Assembly (NCBI GenBank): GCA_964019425.1
Contig: OZ025825.1
Location: 379,001 to 443,000 of the forward strand
DNA length: 64,000 nucleotides
Origin: Flectonema sp. DT1601
Taxonomy: Eukaryota; Euglenozoa; Diplonemea; Diplonemida; Diplonemidae
Direction: 5' to 3'
Shown: piece by piece, positions 1 to 11,857 of the stretch
Numbering within the stretch: the first letter of the stretch is position 1
How the letters are laid out: the number at the start of each line of letters is the position of its first letter
Translations under genes and position numbers: made by a program
Notes under the pieces: model-generated
The model's database searches: none
Told to the model about the DNA's origin: nothing
The model's input: only the letters and a program-made list of their open reading frames with translations

Positions 1-3000
1 GCGTAGCTCATTGCAAACAATAAATAAGATATATCAAGCATTTGAAGCCCTAACAACCTTCAGGATGGCAGACTCGCGAAGAATGGTTACGCATGCGAAA
101 CCTCGCGGGACTCCGACAGGAAGGTTACAGTAACAAACACTTTGAAGCCCTAGCAACCTTCAGGATGGGAGACTCGCGAAGAATGGTTACGCGTGCGAAA
201 CCTCGCGGGACTCCGACAGGAAGGAAAAAACATAGCTGCATTGCAAACAATAAATAAGATATGTCAAGCATAAAACGGGAAGAGGAACAAATACTTTTAA
301 AGCCCTAGCGACCTTCAGGATGGGAGACTCGCGAAAAATGGTTACGCCTGCGAAACCTCGCGAAACTCCGACAGGAAGGTTACAGTAACAAATACTTTAA
401 AGCCTCAGAAACCTTCAGGATGGGAGACCCGCGATAAATGGTTACGCATGTGAAACCTCGCGAAACTCCGACAGGAAGGTTACAGTAACAAATACTTTGA
501 AGCCCTAGCAACCTTCAGGATGGGAGACCCGAGAAAAATGGTTACGCCTGCGAAACCTCGCAGGACTCCGACAGGAAGGAAAAAACGTAGCTGCATTGCA
601 AACAATAAATAAGATATGACAAGCATAAAACGGAAGAGGTCGGCAATAGTAACAAATACTTCTAAAGCCCTAGCAACCTTCAGGATGGGAGACCCGCGAA
701 AAATGGTTACGCCTGCGAAACCTCGCAGGACTCCGACAGGAAGGAAAAAACGTAGCTGCATTGCAAACAATAAATAAGATATGACAAGCATAAAACGGAA
801 GAGGTCGGCAATAGAAACAAATACTTCTAAAGCCCTAGCAACCTTCAGGATGGGAGACCCGCGAAAAATGGTTACACCTGCGAAACCTCGCAGGACTCCG
901 ACAGGAAGGAAAAAACGTAGCTGCATTGCAAACAATAAATAAGATATGTCAAGCATAAAACGGAAGAGGTCGGCAATAGTAACAAATACTTCTAAAGCCC
1001 TAGCAACCTTCAGGATGGGAGACCCGCGAAAAATGGTTACGCCTGCGAAACCTCGCGAAACTCCGACAGAAAGGTTACAGTAACAAATACTTTGAAGCCC
1101 TAGCAACCTTCAGGATGGGAGACCCGCGAAAAATGGTTACGCGTGCGAAACCTCGCGGGACTCCGACAGAAAGGACAAGGCGTAGCTACATTGTAAACAA
1201 AAGATAAGGTATCAAGCATAAAACGGGAAGAGGTTAACAACAGTAACAAATACTTTGAAGCCCCAGCAACGCTCAGAATAGGATACTCGCGAAAAATGGT
1301 TACGCGTGCGAAACCTCGCGGTCCCCGACAGGAAAGCTACAGTAACAAATACTTTTAAAGCCTAGCAACCTTCAGGATGGGAGTCTCGCGAAAAATGGAT
1401 ACGCGTGCGAAACCTCGCGGGACTCCGACAGGAAGGCGTAGCTCATTGCAAACAATAAATTAGATATGTCAAGCATAAAACGGGAAGAGGTTAACAACAG
1501 TAACAAATACTTTGAAGTCCTAACAACCTTCATTATGGGAGACTCGCGAAGAATGGTTACGCGTGCGAAACCTCGCGGGACTCCGACAGGAAGGTTACAG
1601 TAACAAATACTTTGAAGTCCTAACAACCTTCAGGATGGGAGACTCGCGAAGAATGGTTACGCATGCGAAACCTCGCGGGACTCCGACAGGAAGGTTACAG
1701 TAACAAATACTTTGAAGTCCTAACAACCTTCAGGATGGGAGACTCGCGAAGAATGGTTACGCATGCGAAACCTCGCGGGACTCCGACAGGAAGGTTACAG
1801 TAACAAATACTTTGAAGTCCTAACAACCTTCAAGATGGGTGACTCGCGAAGAATGGTTACGCATGCGAAACCTCGCGGGACTCCGACAGGAAGGCGTAGC
1901 TCATTGCAAACAATAAATGAGATACGTCATGCATAAAACGGGAAGAAGAACAAATACCTTTAAAGCCCTAGCAACCTTCAGGATGGGATACTCGCGAGGA
2001 ATGGTTACGCGTGCGAAACCTCACGGGAATCCGACAGGAAGGTTACAGTAAAAAATACTTTGAAGCCCAACAACCCTCAGGATGGGTGACTCGCGAAGAA
2101 TGGTTACGCGTGCGAAACCTCGCGGGACTCAGACAAGAAGGCGTAGCTCATTGCAAACAATAAGTAAGATATGTCAAGCATAAAACGGGAAGAGGTCGAC
2201 AACAGCAACAAATACTTTTTAAGCCCTAACAACCTTCAGGATGGGAGACCCGAAAGAAAATGGTTACGCGTGTGAAACCTCGCGGGACTCCGACAGGAAG
2301 GACGAGGCGTAGCTCATTGCAAACAATAAATAAGATATATCAAGCATTTGAAGCCCTAACAACCTTCAGGATGGGAGACCCGCGAAAAATGGTTACGCCT
2401 GCGAAACCTCGCGAAACTCCGACAGGAAGGTTACAGTAACAAATACTTTGAAGCCCTAGCAACCTTCAGGATGGGAGACCCGCGAAAAATGGTTACGCGT
2501 GCGAAACCTCGCGGGACTCCGACAGGAAGGCGTAGCTCATTGCAAACAATAAATTAGATATGTCAAGCATAAAACGGGAAGAGGTTAACAACAGTAACAA
2601 ATACTTTTAAAGCCCCAGCAACCCTCAGAATAGGAGACTCGCGAAAAATGGTTACGCGTGCGAAACCTCGCGGTCCCCGACAGGAAAGTTACAGTAACAA
2701 ATACTTTTAAAGCCTAGCAACCTTCAGGATGGGAGACTTGCGAAAAATGGATACGCGTGCGAAACCTCGCAGGACTCCGACAGGAAGGAAAAAACGTAGC
2801 TGCATCGCAAACAATAAATAAGATATGTCAAGCATAAAACGGAAGAGGTCGGCAATAGTAACAAATACTTTTAAAGCCCTAGCAACCTTCAGGATGGGAG
2901 ACCCGCGAAAAATGGTTACGCCTGCGAAACCTCGCAGGACTCCGACAGGAAGGAAAAAACGTAGCTGCATCGCAAACAATAAATAAGATATGTCAAGCAT

Positions 3001-4083
3001 AAAACGGAAGAGGTCGGCAATAGTAACAAATACTTTTAAAGCCCTAGCAACCTTCAGGATGGGAGACCCGCGAAAAATGGTTACGCCTGCGAAACCTCGC
3101 GAAACTCCGACTGAAAGGCAACAAATACTTTGAAGCCCTAGCAACCTTCAGGATGGGAGACCCGCGAAAAATGGTTACGCGTGCGAAACCTCGCGGGACT
3201 CCGACAGGAAGGACAAGGCGTAGCTACATTGCAAACAATAGATAAGGTATCAGGCATAAAACGGGAAGAGGTTAACAACAGTAACAAATACTTTTAAAGC
3301 CCCAGCAACCCTCAGAATAGGAGACTCGCGAAAAATGGTTACGCGTGCGAAACCTCGCGGTCCCCGACAGGAAAGCTACAGTAACAAATACTTTTAAAGC
3401 CTAGCAACCTTCAGGATGGGAGACTCGCGAAAAATGGATACGCGTGCGAAACCTCGCGGGACTCCGACAAGAAGGCGTTGCTCATTGCAAACAATAAATA
3501 AGATATATCAAGCATTTGAAGCCCTAACAACTTTCAGGATGGGAGACTCGCGAAGAATGGTTACGCATGCGAAACCTCGCGGGACTCCGACAGGAAGGCG
3601 TAGCTCATTGCAAACAATAAATAAGATATATCAAGCATAAAACGGGAAGAGGTTAACAACAGTAACAAATACTTTGAAGCCCTAACAACCTTCAGGATGG
3701 GAGACTCGCGAAGAATGGTTACGCGTGCGAAACCTCGCGGGAATCCGACAGGAAGGTTACAGTAACAAATACTTTGAAGCCCAACAACCTTCAGGATGGG
3801 AGACTCGCGAAGAATGGTTACGCGTGCGAAACCTCGCGGAACTCCGACAAGAAGGCGTAGCTCATTGCAAACAATAAATTTGATATGTCAAGCATAAAAC
3901 GGGAAGAGGTTAACAACAGTAACAAATACTTTGAAGCCCTAACAACCTTCAGGATGGGAGACTAGCGAAGAATGGTTACGCATGCGAAACCTCGCGGGAC
4001 TCCGACAGGAAGGTTACAGTAACAAATACTTTGAAGCGCAAACAACCTTCAGGATGGAAGACTCGCGAAGAATGGTTACGCGT
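1..4083. repeat. Minisatellite array, block 1
   Basis: Tandem units with the core CTTCAGGATGGGAGACTCGC, then AATGGTTACGC, CGAAACCTCGC and CTCCGACAGGAAGG. Two unit lengths alternate. The short unit is about 100 bp and goes straight into TTACAGTAACAAATACTTT. The long unit is about 165-170 bp and adds a spacer with CATTGCAAACAATAAAT and CAAGCATAAAACGG. Around 541-1036 the long unit repeats at exactly 165 bp (541, 706, 871), a multiple of three, so long open frames arise by chance on both strands. Units differ by scattered substitutions and small indels. The core ends are imperfectly inverted (CCTTC...GGGAG against CTCC...GAAGG). Confidence 0.95.
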
Positions 4084-4340
4084 TCTTACAATACTTGTTA
4101 AATACAAAAAAAAAAAGAAAAATAGTTAGTTAAATGTCGAGCAGCTAAATTGCGTTCAATACTTCTGACACACATGTTCTTCAGGATGAGAGCCAATGCG
4201 ATTAATAGTTCATTGCAAGAACCTCACAAGACCCCGACAGGAAGAATTGTATGTAACAATCTTTAGATTATAATATTATAAGCAAACTATCTTCAGGATG
4301 GGGGAGTCATGATTTTGTAGTTCTTTAAGGTCCTCACGTG
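4084..4340. repeat. Decayed minisatellite copies
   Basis: Three weak copies of the array core can be recognised: CTTCAGGATGAGAG near 4171, CCCCGACAGGAAG near 4233 and CTTCAGGATGGGGGAG near 4291. The rest is AT-rich spacer. This looks like an old edge of the array. No gene is seen. Confidence 0.6.
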
Positions 4341-4800
4341 ATCCCTTCACATTTGTCAACTTAAATAGGAACAGCTAATTACGAACGAATAAAGAGGAGT
4401 GCACTAGTACGTCTTGACTGGGTTATATGAAGTAACAGCCTGCAGGATTATCTAAACGACATGTGTAGTAAAAAATTATAAATTAGTTTTCCGTTATTAC
4501 AGAACAACGGTTAGCTTCTTTTGAACGTGAAATAAATAAAGGAAGCGATCTGACCCTTCAGCATCCCCCTCAGTCATTGTGCAGCTCCTAAGAAATCATT
4601 TTTTTTTCTTTTTGTACAACCTATATCTATTAGCTTTTCTTATGCTGTATGAACCTGGAAATGAAATGAAAATATAAAATAAAGAACCAGTATAAGATTA
4701 CTAACTTCGAAGCATCAATGCCGTGGTGCAGATAACTTCTGTGTAGCGGTTGGACCGAGACCGTTTCGATTCGACGGTACACCGGCACCACCACCAGAGA
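4341..4800. repeat. Segment U, copy 1, between array blocks
   Basis: About 460 bp, nearly identical to 9444-10102 in the same orientation. It runs from ATCCCTTCACATTTGTC to ACCGGCACCACCACCAGAGA. Copy 2 carries about 195 extra bases after TACAACCTATATC. The order array - U - array - U shows that array and U were duplicated together. No protein of note is seen. A 66-codon minus frame here is not supported by composition. Confidence 0.9.
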
Positions 4801-4830
4801 GAGGGAAACTATTAGAATGGAATCTGCCAA

Positions 4831-7800
4831 CTTCTGACCTTCAGGATGGGAGTTCTATGATTCTTGGTTACGCATGCGAAACCTCACGAAACTCCGACAG
4901 GAAGGAAAAGGCGCAACTACATTGCAAACAATAAATAAGATATGTCAAGCATAAAACGGAAGAGGTCGGCAACAGCAACAAATTCTTTTAAAGCCCTAGC
5001 AACCTTCAGGATGGGAGACTCGCGAAGAATGGTTACGCGTGCGAAACCTCGCGGGACTCCAACAGGAAAGAAAAAACGTAGCTGCATTGCAAACAATAAA
5101 TAAGATATGTCAAGCATAAAACGGAAGAGGTCGGCAACAGAAACAAATACCTTTAAAGCCCTAGCAACCTTCAGGATGGGAGACTCGCGAAAAATGGTTA
5201 CGCGTGCGAAACCTCGCAAAACCCCGCAAACCCGCAAACCTGCAAACGGAGGCGTAGCTACATTGCAAACAATAAATAAGATATGTCAAGCATAACACGG
5301 AAGAGGTCGGTTACAGTAACAAATACTTTTAAAGCCCTGGCAACCTTCAGGATGGGAGACTCGCGAAGAATGGTTACGCCTGCGAAACCTCGCGGGACTC
5401 CGACAGGAAGGACAAGGCGTAGCTACATTGCAAACAAAAGATAAGGTATCAAGCATAAAACGGGAAGAGGTTAACAACAGTAACAAATACTTTTAAAGCC
5501 CAACAACCTTCAGGATGGGAGACTCGCGAAAAATGGATACGCGTGCGAAACCTCGCGGGACTCCGACAGGAAGGCGTAGCTCATTGCAAACAATAAATAA
5601 GATAAATCAAGCATTTGAAGCCCTAACAACTTCCAGGATGGGAGACTCGCGAAGAATGGTTACGCATGCGAAACCTCGCGAAACTCCGACAGGAAGGTTA
5701 CAGTAACAAATACTTTTAAAGCCCAACAACCTTCAGGATGGGAGACTCGCGAAGAGTGGTTAAGCGTGCGAAAACTCGCGGGACTCCGACAGGAAGGTGC
5801 AGCTCATTGCAAACAATAAATAAGATATGTCAAGCATAAAACGGGAAGAGGTTAACAACAGTAACAAATACTTTGAAGGCCTAACAACCTTCAGGATGGG
5901 TGACTCGCGAAGAATGGTTACGCGTGCGAAACCTCGCGGGACTCCGACAAGAAGGCGTAGCTCATTGCAAACAATAAATTTGATATGTCAAGCATAAAAC
6001 GGGAAGAGGAACAAATACTTTTAAAGCCCTAGCGACCTTCAGGATGGGAGACTCGCGAAAAATGGTTACGCAAGCGAAACCTCGCGAAACTCCGACAGGA
6101 AGGTTACAGTAACAAATACTTTAAAGCCTCAGAAACCTTCAGGATGGGAGACCCGCGATAAATGGTTACGCATGCGAAACCTCGCGAAACTCCGACAGGA
6201 AGGTTACAGTAACAAATACTTTGAAACCCTAGCAACCTTCAGGATGGGAGACTCGCGAAAAATGGTTACGCAAGCGAAACCTCGCGAAACTCCGACAGGA
6301 AGGTTACAGTAACAAATACTTTAAAGCCTCAGAAACCTTCAGGATGGGAGACCCGCGAAAAATGGTTACGCATGCGAAACCTCGCGAAACTCCGACAGGA
6401 AGGCAACAAATACTTTGAAGCCCTAGCAACCTTCAGGATGGGAGTCTCGCGAAGAATGGTTACGCATGCGAAACCTCGCCGGACTCCGACAGGAAGGACA
6501 AGGCGTAGCTACATTGCAAACAATAGATAAGGTATCAAGCATAAAACGGGAAGAGGTTAACAACAGTAACAAATACTTTTAAAGCCCCAGCAACCCTCAG
6601 AATAGGAGACTCGCGAAAAATGGTTACGCGTGCGAAACCTCGCGGGACTCCGACAGGAAGGCGTAGCTCATTGCAAACAATAAATAAGATATATCAAGCA
6701 TTTGAAGCCCTAACAACTTCCAGGATGGGAGACTGGCGAAGAATGGTTACGCATGCGAAACCTCGCGGGACTCCGACAGGAAGGTTACAGTAACAAATAC
6801 TTTAAAGCCCAACAACCTTCAGGATGGGAGACTCGCGAAGAGTGGTTAAGCGTGCGAAAACTCGCGGGACTCCGACAGGAAGGTGTAGCTCATTGCAAAC
6901 AATAAATAAGCTATGTCAAGCATAAAACAGGAAGAGGTTAACAACAGTAACAAATACTTTGAAGCCCTAACAACCTTCAGGATGGGAGACTCGCGAAGAA
7001 TGGTTACGCGTGCGAAACCTCGCGGGAATCCGACAGGAAGGTTACAGTAACAAATACTTTGAAGCCCAACAACCTTCAGGATGGGTGACTCGCGAAGAAT
7101 GGTTACGCGTGCGAAACCTCGCGGGACTCCGACAAGAAGGCGTAGCTCATTGCAAACAATAAATTTGATATATCAAGCATATAACGGGAAGAGGTTAACA
7201 ACAGTAACAAATATTTTTGAAGTCCTAACAACCTTCAGGATGGGTGACTCGCGAAGAATGGTTACGCGTGCGAAACCTCGCGGGACTCCGACAGGAAGGC
7301 AACAGTAACAAATACTTTGAAGCCCTAGCAACCTTCAGGATGGGAGACTCGCGAAGAATGGTTACGCATGCGACACCTCGCGGGATTCCGACAGGAAGGA
7401 AAAAAAGTAGCTGCATTGCAAATAATAAATAAGATATGTCAAGCATAAAACGGGAAGAGGTTAACAACAGTAACAAATACTTTGAAGCCCTAACAACCTT
7501 CAGGATGGGAGACTCGCGAAGAATGGCTACGCATGCGAAACCTCGCGGGACTCCGACAGGAAGGCGTAGCTCATTGCAAACAATAAATAAGATATATCAA
7601 GCAAAAAACGGGAAGAGGTTAACAACAGTAACAAATACTTTTAAAGCCCCAGCAACCTTCAGGATAGGAGACTCGCGAAGAATGGTTACGCATGCGAAAC
7701 CTCGCGGGACTCCGACAGGAAGGAAAAAACGTAGCTGCATTGCAAACAATAAATAAGATATGTCAAGCATAAAACGGAAGAAGTCGGCAACAGTAACAAA

Positions 7801-9443
7801 TACTTTTAAAGCCCTAGCAACCTTCAGGATGGGAGACCCGCGAAAAGTGGTTACGCGTGCGAAACCTCACGAAACCCCGACAGGAAGGACAAGGCGTAGC
7901 TACATTGCAAACAATAGATAAGGTATCAAGCAAAAAATGAGAAGAGGTTAACTACAAAAAAAATACCTTTAAAGCCCCAGCAACCCTCAGGATAGGAGAC
8001 TCGCGAAGAATGGTTACGCATGCGAAACCTCGTGGTCCCCGACAGGAAAGTTACAGAAACAAATACGGTTAAAGCCCTAACAACCTTCAGGATGGGAGAC
8101 TCGCGAAGAATGGTTACGCATGCGAAACCTCGCGGGACTCCGACAGGAAGGACGAGGCGTAGCTACATTGCAAACAATAAATAAGATATGTCAAGCATAA
8201 AACGGGAAGAGGAACAAATACTTTTAAAGCCCTAGCAACCTTCAGGATGGGAGACTCGCGAAAAATGGTTACGCGTGCGAAACCTCGCGAAACTCCGACA
8301 GGAAGGTTACAGTAACAAATACTTTGAATCCCTAGCAACCTTCAGGATGGGAGTCTCGCGAAGAATGGTTACGCGTGCGAAACCTCGCGGGACTCCTACA
8401 GGAAGGAAAAGGCGAAGCTTCATTGCAAACAAAAAATAAGATATATCAAGCATAAAACGGGAAGAGGTTAACAACAGTAACAAATATTTTTGAAGCCTCA
8501 GCAACCTTCAGGATGGGAGACTCGCGAAGAATGGTTACGCATGCGAAACCTCGCGGGACTCCGACAGGAAGGTTACAGTAACAAATACTTTTAAAGCCCT
8601 AACAACCTTCAGGATGGGAGACCCGCGAAGAGTGGTTACGCGTGCGAAACCTCGCGAAACTCCGACAGGAAGGAAAAGGCGAAGCTTCATTGCAAACAAT
8701 AAATAAGATATATCAAGCATAAAACGGGAAGAGGTTAACAACAGTAACAAATATTTTTGAAGCCTCAGCAACCTTCAGGATGGGAGACTCGCGAAGAATG
8801 GTTACGCGTGCGAAACCTCGCGGGATTCCGACAGGAAGGAAAAAACGTAGTTGCATTGCAAACAATAAATAAGATATGTCAAGCATAAAACGGAAGAGGT
8901 CGGTAACAGTAACAAATACTTTTAAAGCCTCAGCAACCTTCAGGATGGGAGGCCCGTGATAAATGGTTACGCGTGCGAAACCTCGCGGGACTCCGACAGG
9001 AAGGACAAGGCGTAGCTACATTGCAAACAATAGATAAGGTATCAAGCATAAAACGGGAAGAGGTTAACAACAGTAACAAATACTTTGAATCCCAACAACC
9101 TTCAGGATGGGAGACTCGCGAAGAATGGTTACGCATGCGAAACCTCGCGGGACTCCGACAGGAAGGCGTAGCTCATTGCAAACAATAAATTAGATATATC
9201 AAGCATAAAACGGGAATAGGTTAACAACAGTAACAAATATTTTTAAAGCCTCAGCAACCTTCAGGATAGGAGACTCGCGAAAAATGGTTACGCGTGCGAA
9301 ACCTCGCGGTCCCGGACAGGAAAGTTACAGAAACAAATACTTTGAAGCCCTAGCAACCTTCAGGATGGGAGACTCGCGAAGAATGGTTACGCGTGCGAAA
9401 CCTCGCGGGACTCCGACAGGAAGGACGAGGCGTAGCTGCATTG
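4831..9443. repeat. Minisatellite array, block 2
   Basis: Same family as 1-4083, mixing ~100 and ~165-170 bp units. Subfamilies can be told apart: units with GACCCGCGAAAAATGG, units with GACTCGCGAAGAATGG, and units ending in CGGTCCCCGACAGGAAAG. These subfamilies recur in blocks, which points to duplication of several units at once. The array ends abruptly at GTAGCTGCATTGC, where segment U copy 2 begins. Confidence 0.95.
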
Positions 9444-10102
9444 CATCCCTTTACATTTGTCAACTTAAATAGGAACAGCTAATTACGAACGAATAAAGAG
9501 GAGTGCACTAGTACGTCTTGACTGGGTTATATGAAGTAACAGCCTGCAGGATTATCTAAACGACATGTGTAGTAAAAAACAGTAAATTAGTTTTCCGTTA
9601 TTAGAGAACAACGGTTAGCTTCTTTTGAACGTGAAAAAAATAAAGGAAGCGATCTGACCCTTCAGCATCCCCCTCAGTCATTGTGCAGCTCCTAAAAAAT
9701 CATTTTTTTTTTTTTTTTGTACAACCTATATCAGGGGAATAACACTAAATAAGATTTTTTAGCTTCACAACTGGTTTATTTAATTCAACTCTTTTGCAAA
9801 AAAAAAAGATAACTAGAAAAGTTATCGAACAAATGTTTGTGTCACGCATCAAAACCTGCTGATGTATGTAAAAACGGAACAGAGACACGCCCCACAGTAC
9901 AGTACAACTGGGTTATCGTAAAATGGTAATTAGCTTTTCTTATGCTGTATGCACCTGGAAATGAAAGGAAAATATAAAGTAAAGAACAAGTATAAGATTA
10001 CTAACTTCGAATCATCAACTCCGTAGTGCAGATTACTTCTGTGTAGCGGTTGGACCGAGACCTTTTTGATACGACGGGACACCGGCACCACCACCAGAGA
10101 CG
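9444..10102. repeat. Segment U, copy 2, with internal insertion
   Basis: Second copy of the 4341-4800 segment. Bases about 9733-9927 are absent from copy 1. The extra stretch begins AGGGGAATAACACTAA and contains CTTCACAACTGGTTTATTT. It is itself similar to 10209-10400, so a small dispersed repeat either inserted here or was lost from copy 1. Confidence 0.85.
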
Positions 10103-10152
10103 CGCCCCACAAAGAACAGTACAACAGAGGTTATCATATTATGGGTAAACCC

Positions 10153-10400
10153 AGTCATTGGGTGCAAGCTCCTAAGAATTTTTTCTTTTTTTTTTGATAT
10201 ACAACCTGTAAGAGGAATAACACTAATAATAATAAGATTTTTTTGCTTCACAACTGGTTTATTTAATTCAACTCTTCTGTTGAAAAAAAAGATAACAAGA
10301 TAAGTTACCTCACGTGGCAAAAAAAACAAAACGCACGCAGCAAACCTGCTGAAGTATGATAAAACGGAACAAAAATACGCCCCACAGAACAGTACAACAG
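10153..10400. repeat. Dispersed repeat related to 9675-9927
   Basis: Shares CAGCTCCTAA followed by poly-T, ACAACCT, GGAATAACACTAA, the run CTTCACAACTGGTTTATTT, and AAAACGGAACA with CGCCCCACAG near its end, all with the 9675-9910 region. Divergence is moderate, with several indels in T and A runs. No coding capacity is recognised, and no clear terminal repeats or target duplications can be read. The stretch 10401-10666 is AT-rich with no recognised feature. Confidence 0.7.
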
Positions 10401-10666
10401 AGTAAATAAGGGATTTTCTTTTTTTTTTTTTTTCCCTTTATTTGAGTTCTCCCTAAAGGGGGATACAAGCGCCTCTTTAAGTAAGTACTTTGTTACTATA
10501 AATATAAAAGGGTTAGTAACCATCAGATAAAGAACAGAAGAACCTGTTGAATGATGTAATGACTTTCAACTAAACCAGAATATCTCACAAGGGGTTCAAT
10601 ATTATAATATCTGGTGATGTGTTCTGCGGGACACGAAACGGTCGACTAATGGAAGCTTCCTAACGG

Positions 10667-11428
10667 TCAGCAGAGTACGGTGGATATTGGCCTGTCAAAT
10701 TTTCGAAATTTCTGAAAACTTGGAAGGCGCTTGACAATAGAGATGTAGGCCTCTTCTCCTATCATGTTGGTATCTGTTAGGTATCGAAACATGCATTGCT
10801 TACAACGCCAACGTTGAGAAGGCGGCAGAGCACCAATTTTGTGTGGACTTCGAGTACAAAAACTGTGAATAGCAACGTCCGAACAACTTTCACAAACTAG
10901 AAGTGTATTACCACCTCCCTTACCTCCACATGACACACAAGGAGGTCCAGTTAGTTCTTCTTCACTACTCCAAGAGGAACCATCAGAAGAACTATCTTCA
11001 GTCGTCGTTGAGTTTCCATCTGTTTGTCGTTTTTCTCGTTTTCGTATTTTGTTAACCGTCTCTACTTTAGGAGGTTGATGATCTTGTTGACTAAATTTTC
11101 GATATTTCGTAAACCCCGGCAGCCGTCTAACTTCTGTTATGTAGCATTCCTCCTCTACTTTATTAAGATCAATTAAATAGTTCATCATACAAGTTCGACA
11201 CCGCCACCTCTGTGAAAGAGGTAGTCCACTTATTTTATGAGGTGATTTTGTACAGTAGGAGTGTACGGCAACATCGCAGCAAGATTCACAAACTAATAGA
11301 GTAGTGCCTCCTCCCTTGTTGCCACATGAAACGCAAGCTGGTCCGGTTTCGTCTTCTGTTTCCCAGGAAGATGAATCTTCTTCATCTGTGATGCTGTCTG
11401 ACTTTGAGTCGACAGCATTAGAGGTCAT
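10667..11428 (-). CDS. Protein with two PHD-type zinc fingers
   Basis: 253 codons from an ATG at 11428. Two C4HC3-type fingers are seen. Finger 1 is at about residues 33-80 (CVSCG, LVCESC, HSYC, then WRCRTC) and finger 2 at about 163-210 (CVSCG, LVCESC, HSFC, then WRCKQC). Each is followed by a similar block ending in RRLP or KRLP and YRKF or FRKF, so the protein is an internal duplication of a ~100-residue unit. Each finger is preceded by an acidic Ser-rich stretch (EEDSSSWETEDE; DSSSDGSSWSSEEE). A basic linker (KIRKREKRQ) could be a nuclear signal. PHD fingers usually read histone H3 tails, and no catalytic domain is present. Nuclear chromatin binding is therefore inferred. The gene may have further exons upstream. 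Specificity is unknown. Confidence 0.75.
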   Translation of the reverse strand: MTSNAVDSKSDSITDEEDSSSWETEDETGPACVSCGNKGGGTTLLVCESCCDVAVHSYCTKSPHKISGLPLSQRWRCRTCMMNYLIDLNKVEEECYITEVRRLPGFTKYRKFSQQDHQPPKVETVNKIRKREKRQTDGNSTTTEDSSSDGSSWSSEEELTGPPCVSCGGKGGGNTLLVCESCSDVAIHSFCTRSPHKIGALPPSQRWRCKQCMFRYLTDTNMIGEEAYISIVKRLPSFQKFRKFDRPISTVLC

Positions 11429-11823
11429 GTGCCAGACTTTTATTGTGAGGGGAGATGGTAATTATTTTTACTTTTTTTCCAACAGTTCCGTGTTGTAAAA
11501 TATATTTTGCTTATCTCTTTTTTTTTTTTTTTTTTTCTTTCATCCACAGCTTATACCCCAGCAATCAGCAGTAAAGGAAGAAAAAGAAACCGTGAATGTT
11601 TTTTGAAAAAAACAACAACAACAAAATCCACACACCCAGCCATCACATGGTGTAGTAGTTCCTGAAAAAGACGTTTGACCAACAAAATACAATTAATAAC
11701 GAATCATACCATTAGGCACAAAATCATTTTGTTAAACATTTTTTTTGTTTATTTTTTTTTTCTTTTTTTTTTTTTCCTTTTCATTCTTTCTTTTTTTTTA
11801 ATCTCTTGTTTTTGAAATCCACA

Positions 11824-11857
<34 letters not shown>

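Noticed and set aside
1-9443. CRISPR-like array
   Set aside because: Repeats are ~100-170 bp and continuous, with spacers that are themselves repeated. The context is eukaryotic.
480-9472. Many 60-208-codon frames on both strands of the minisatellite
   Set aside because: They arise from repeat units whose length is a multiple of three and vanish where the period changes. No start context, domain or coding bias is seen.
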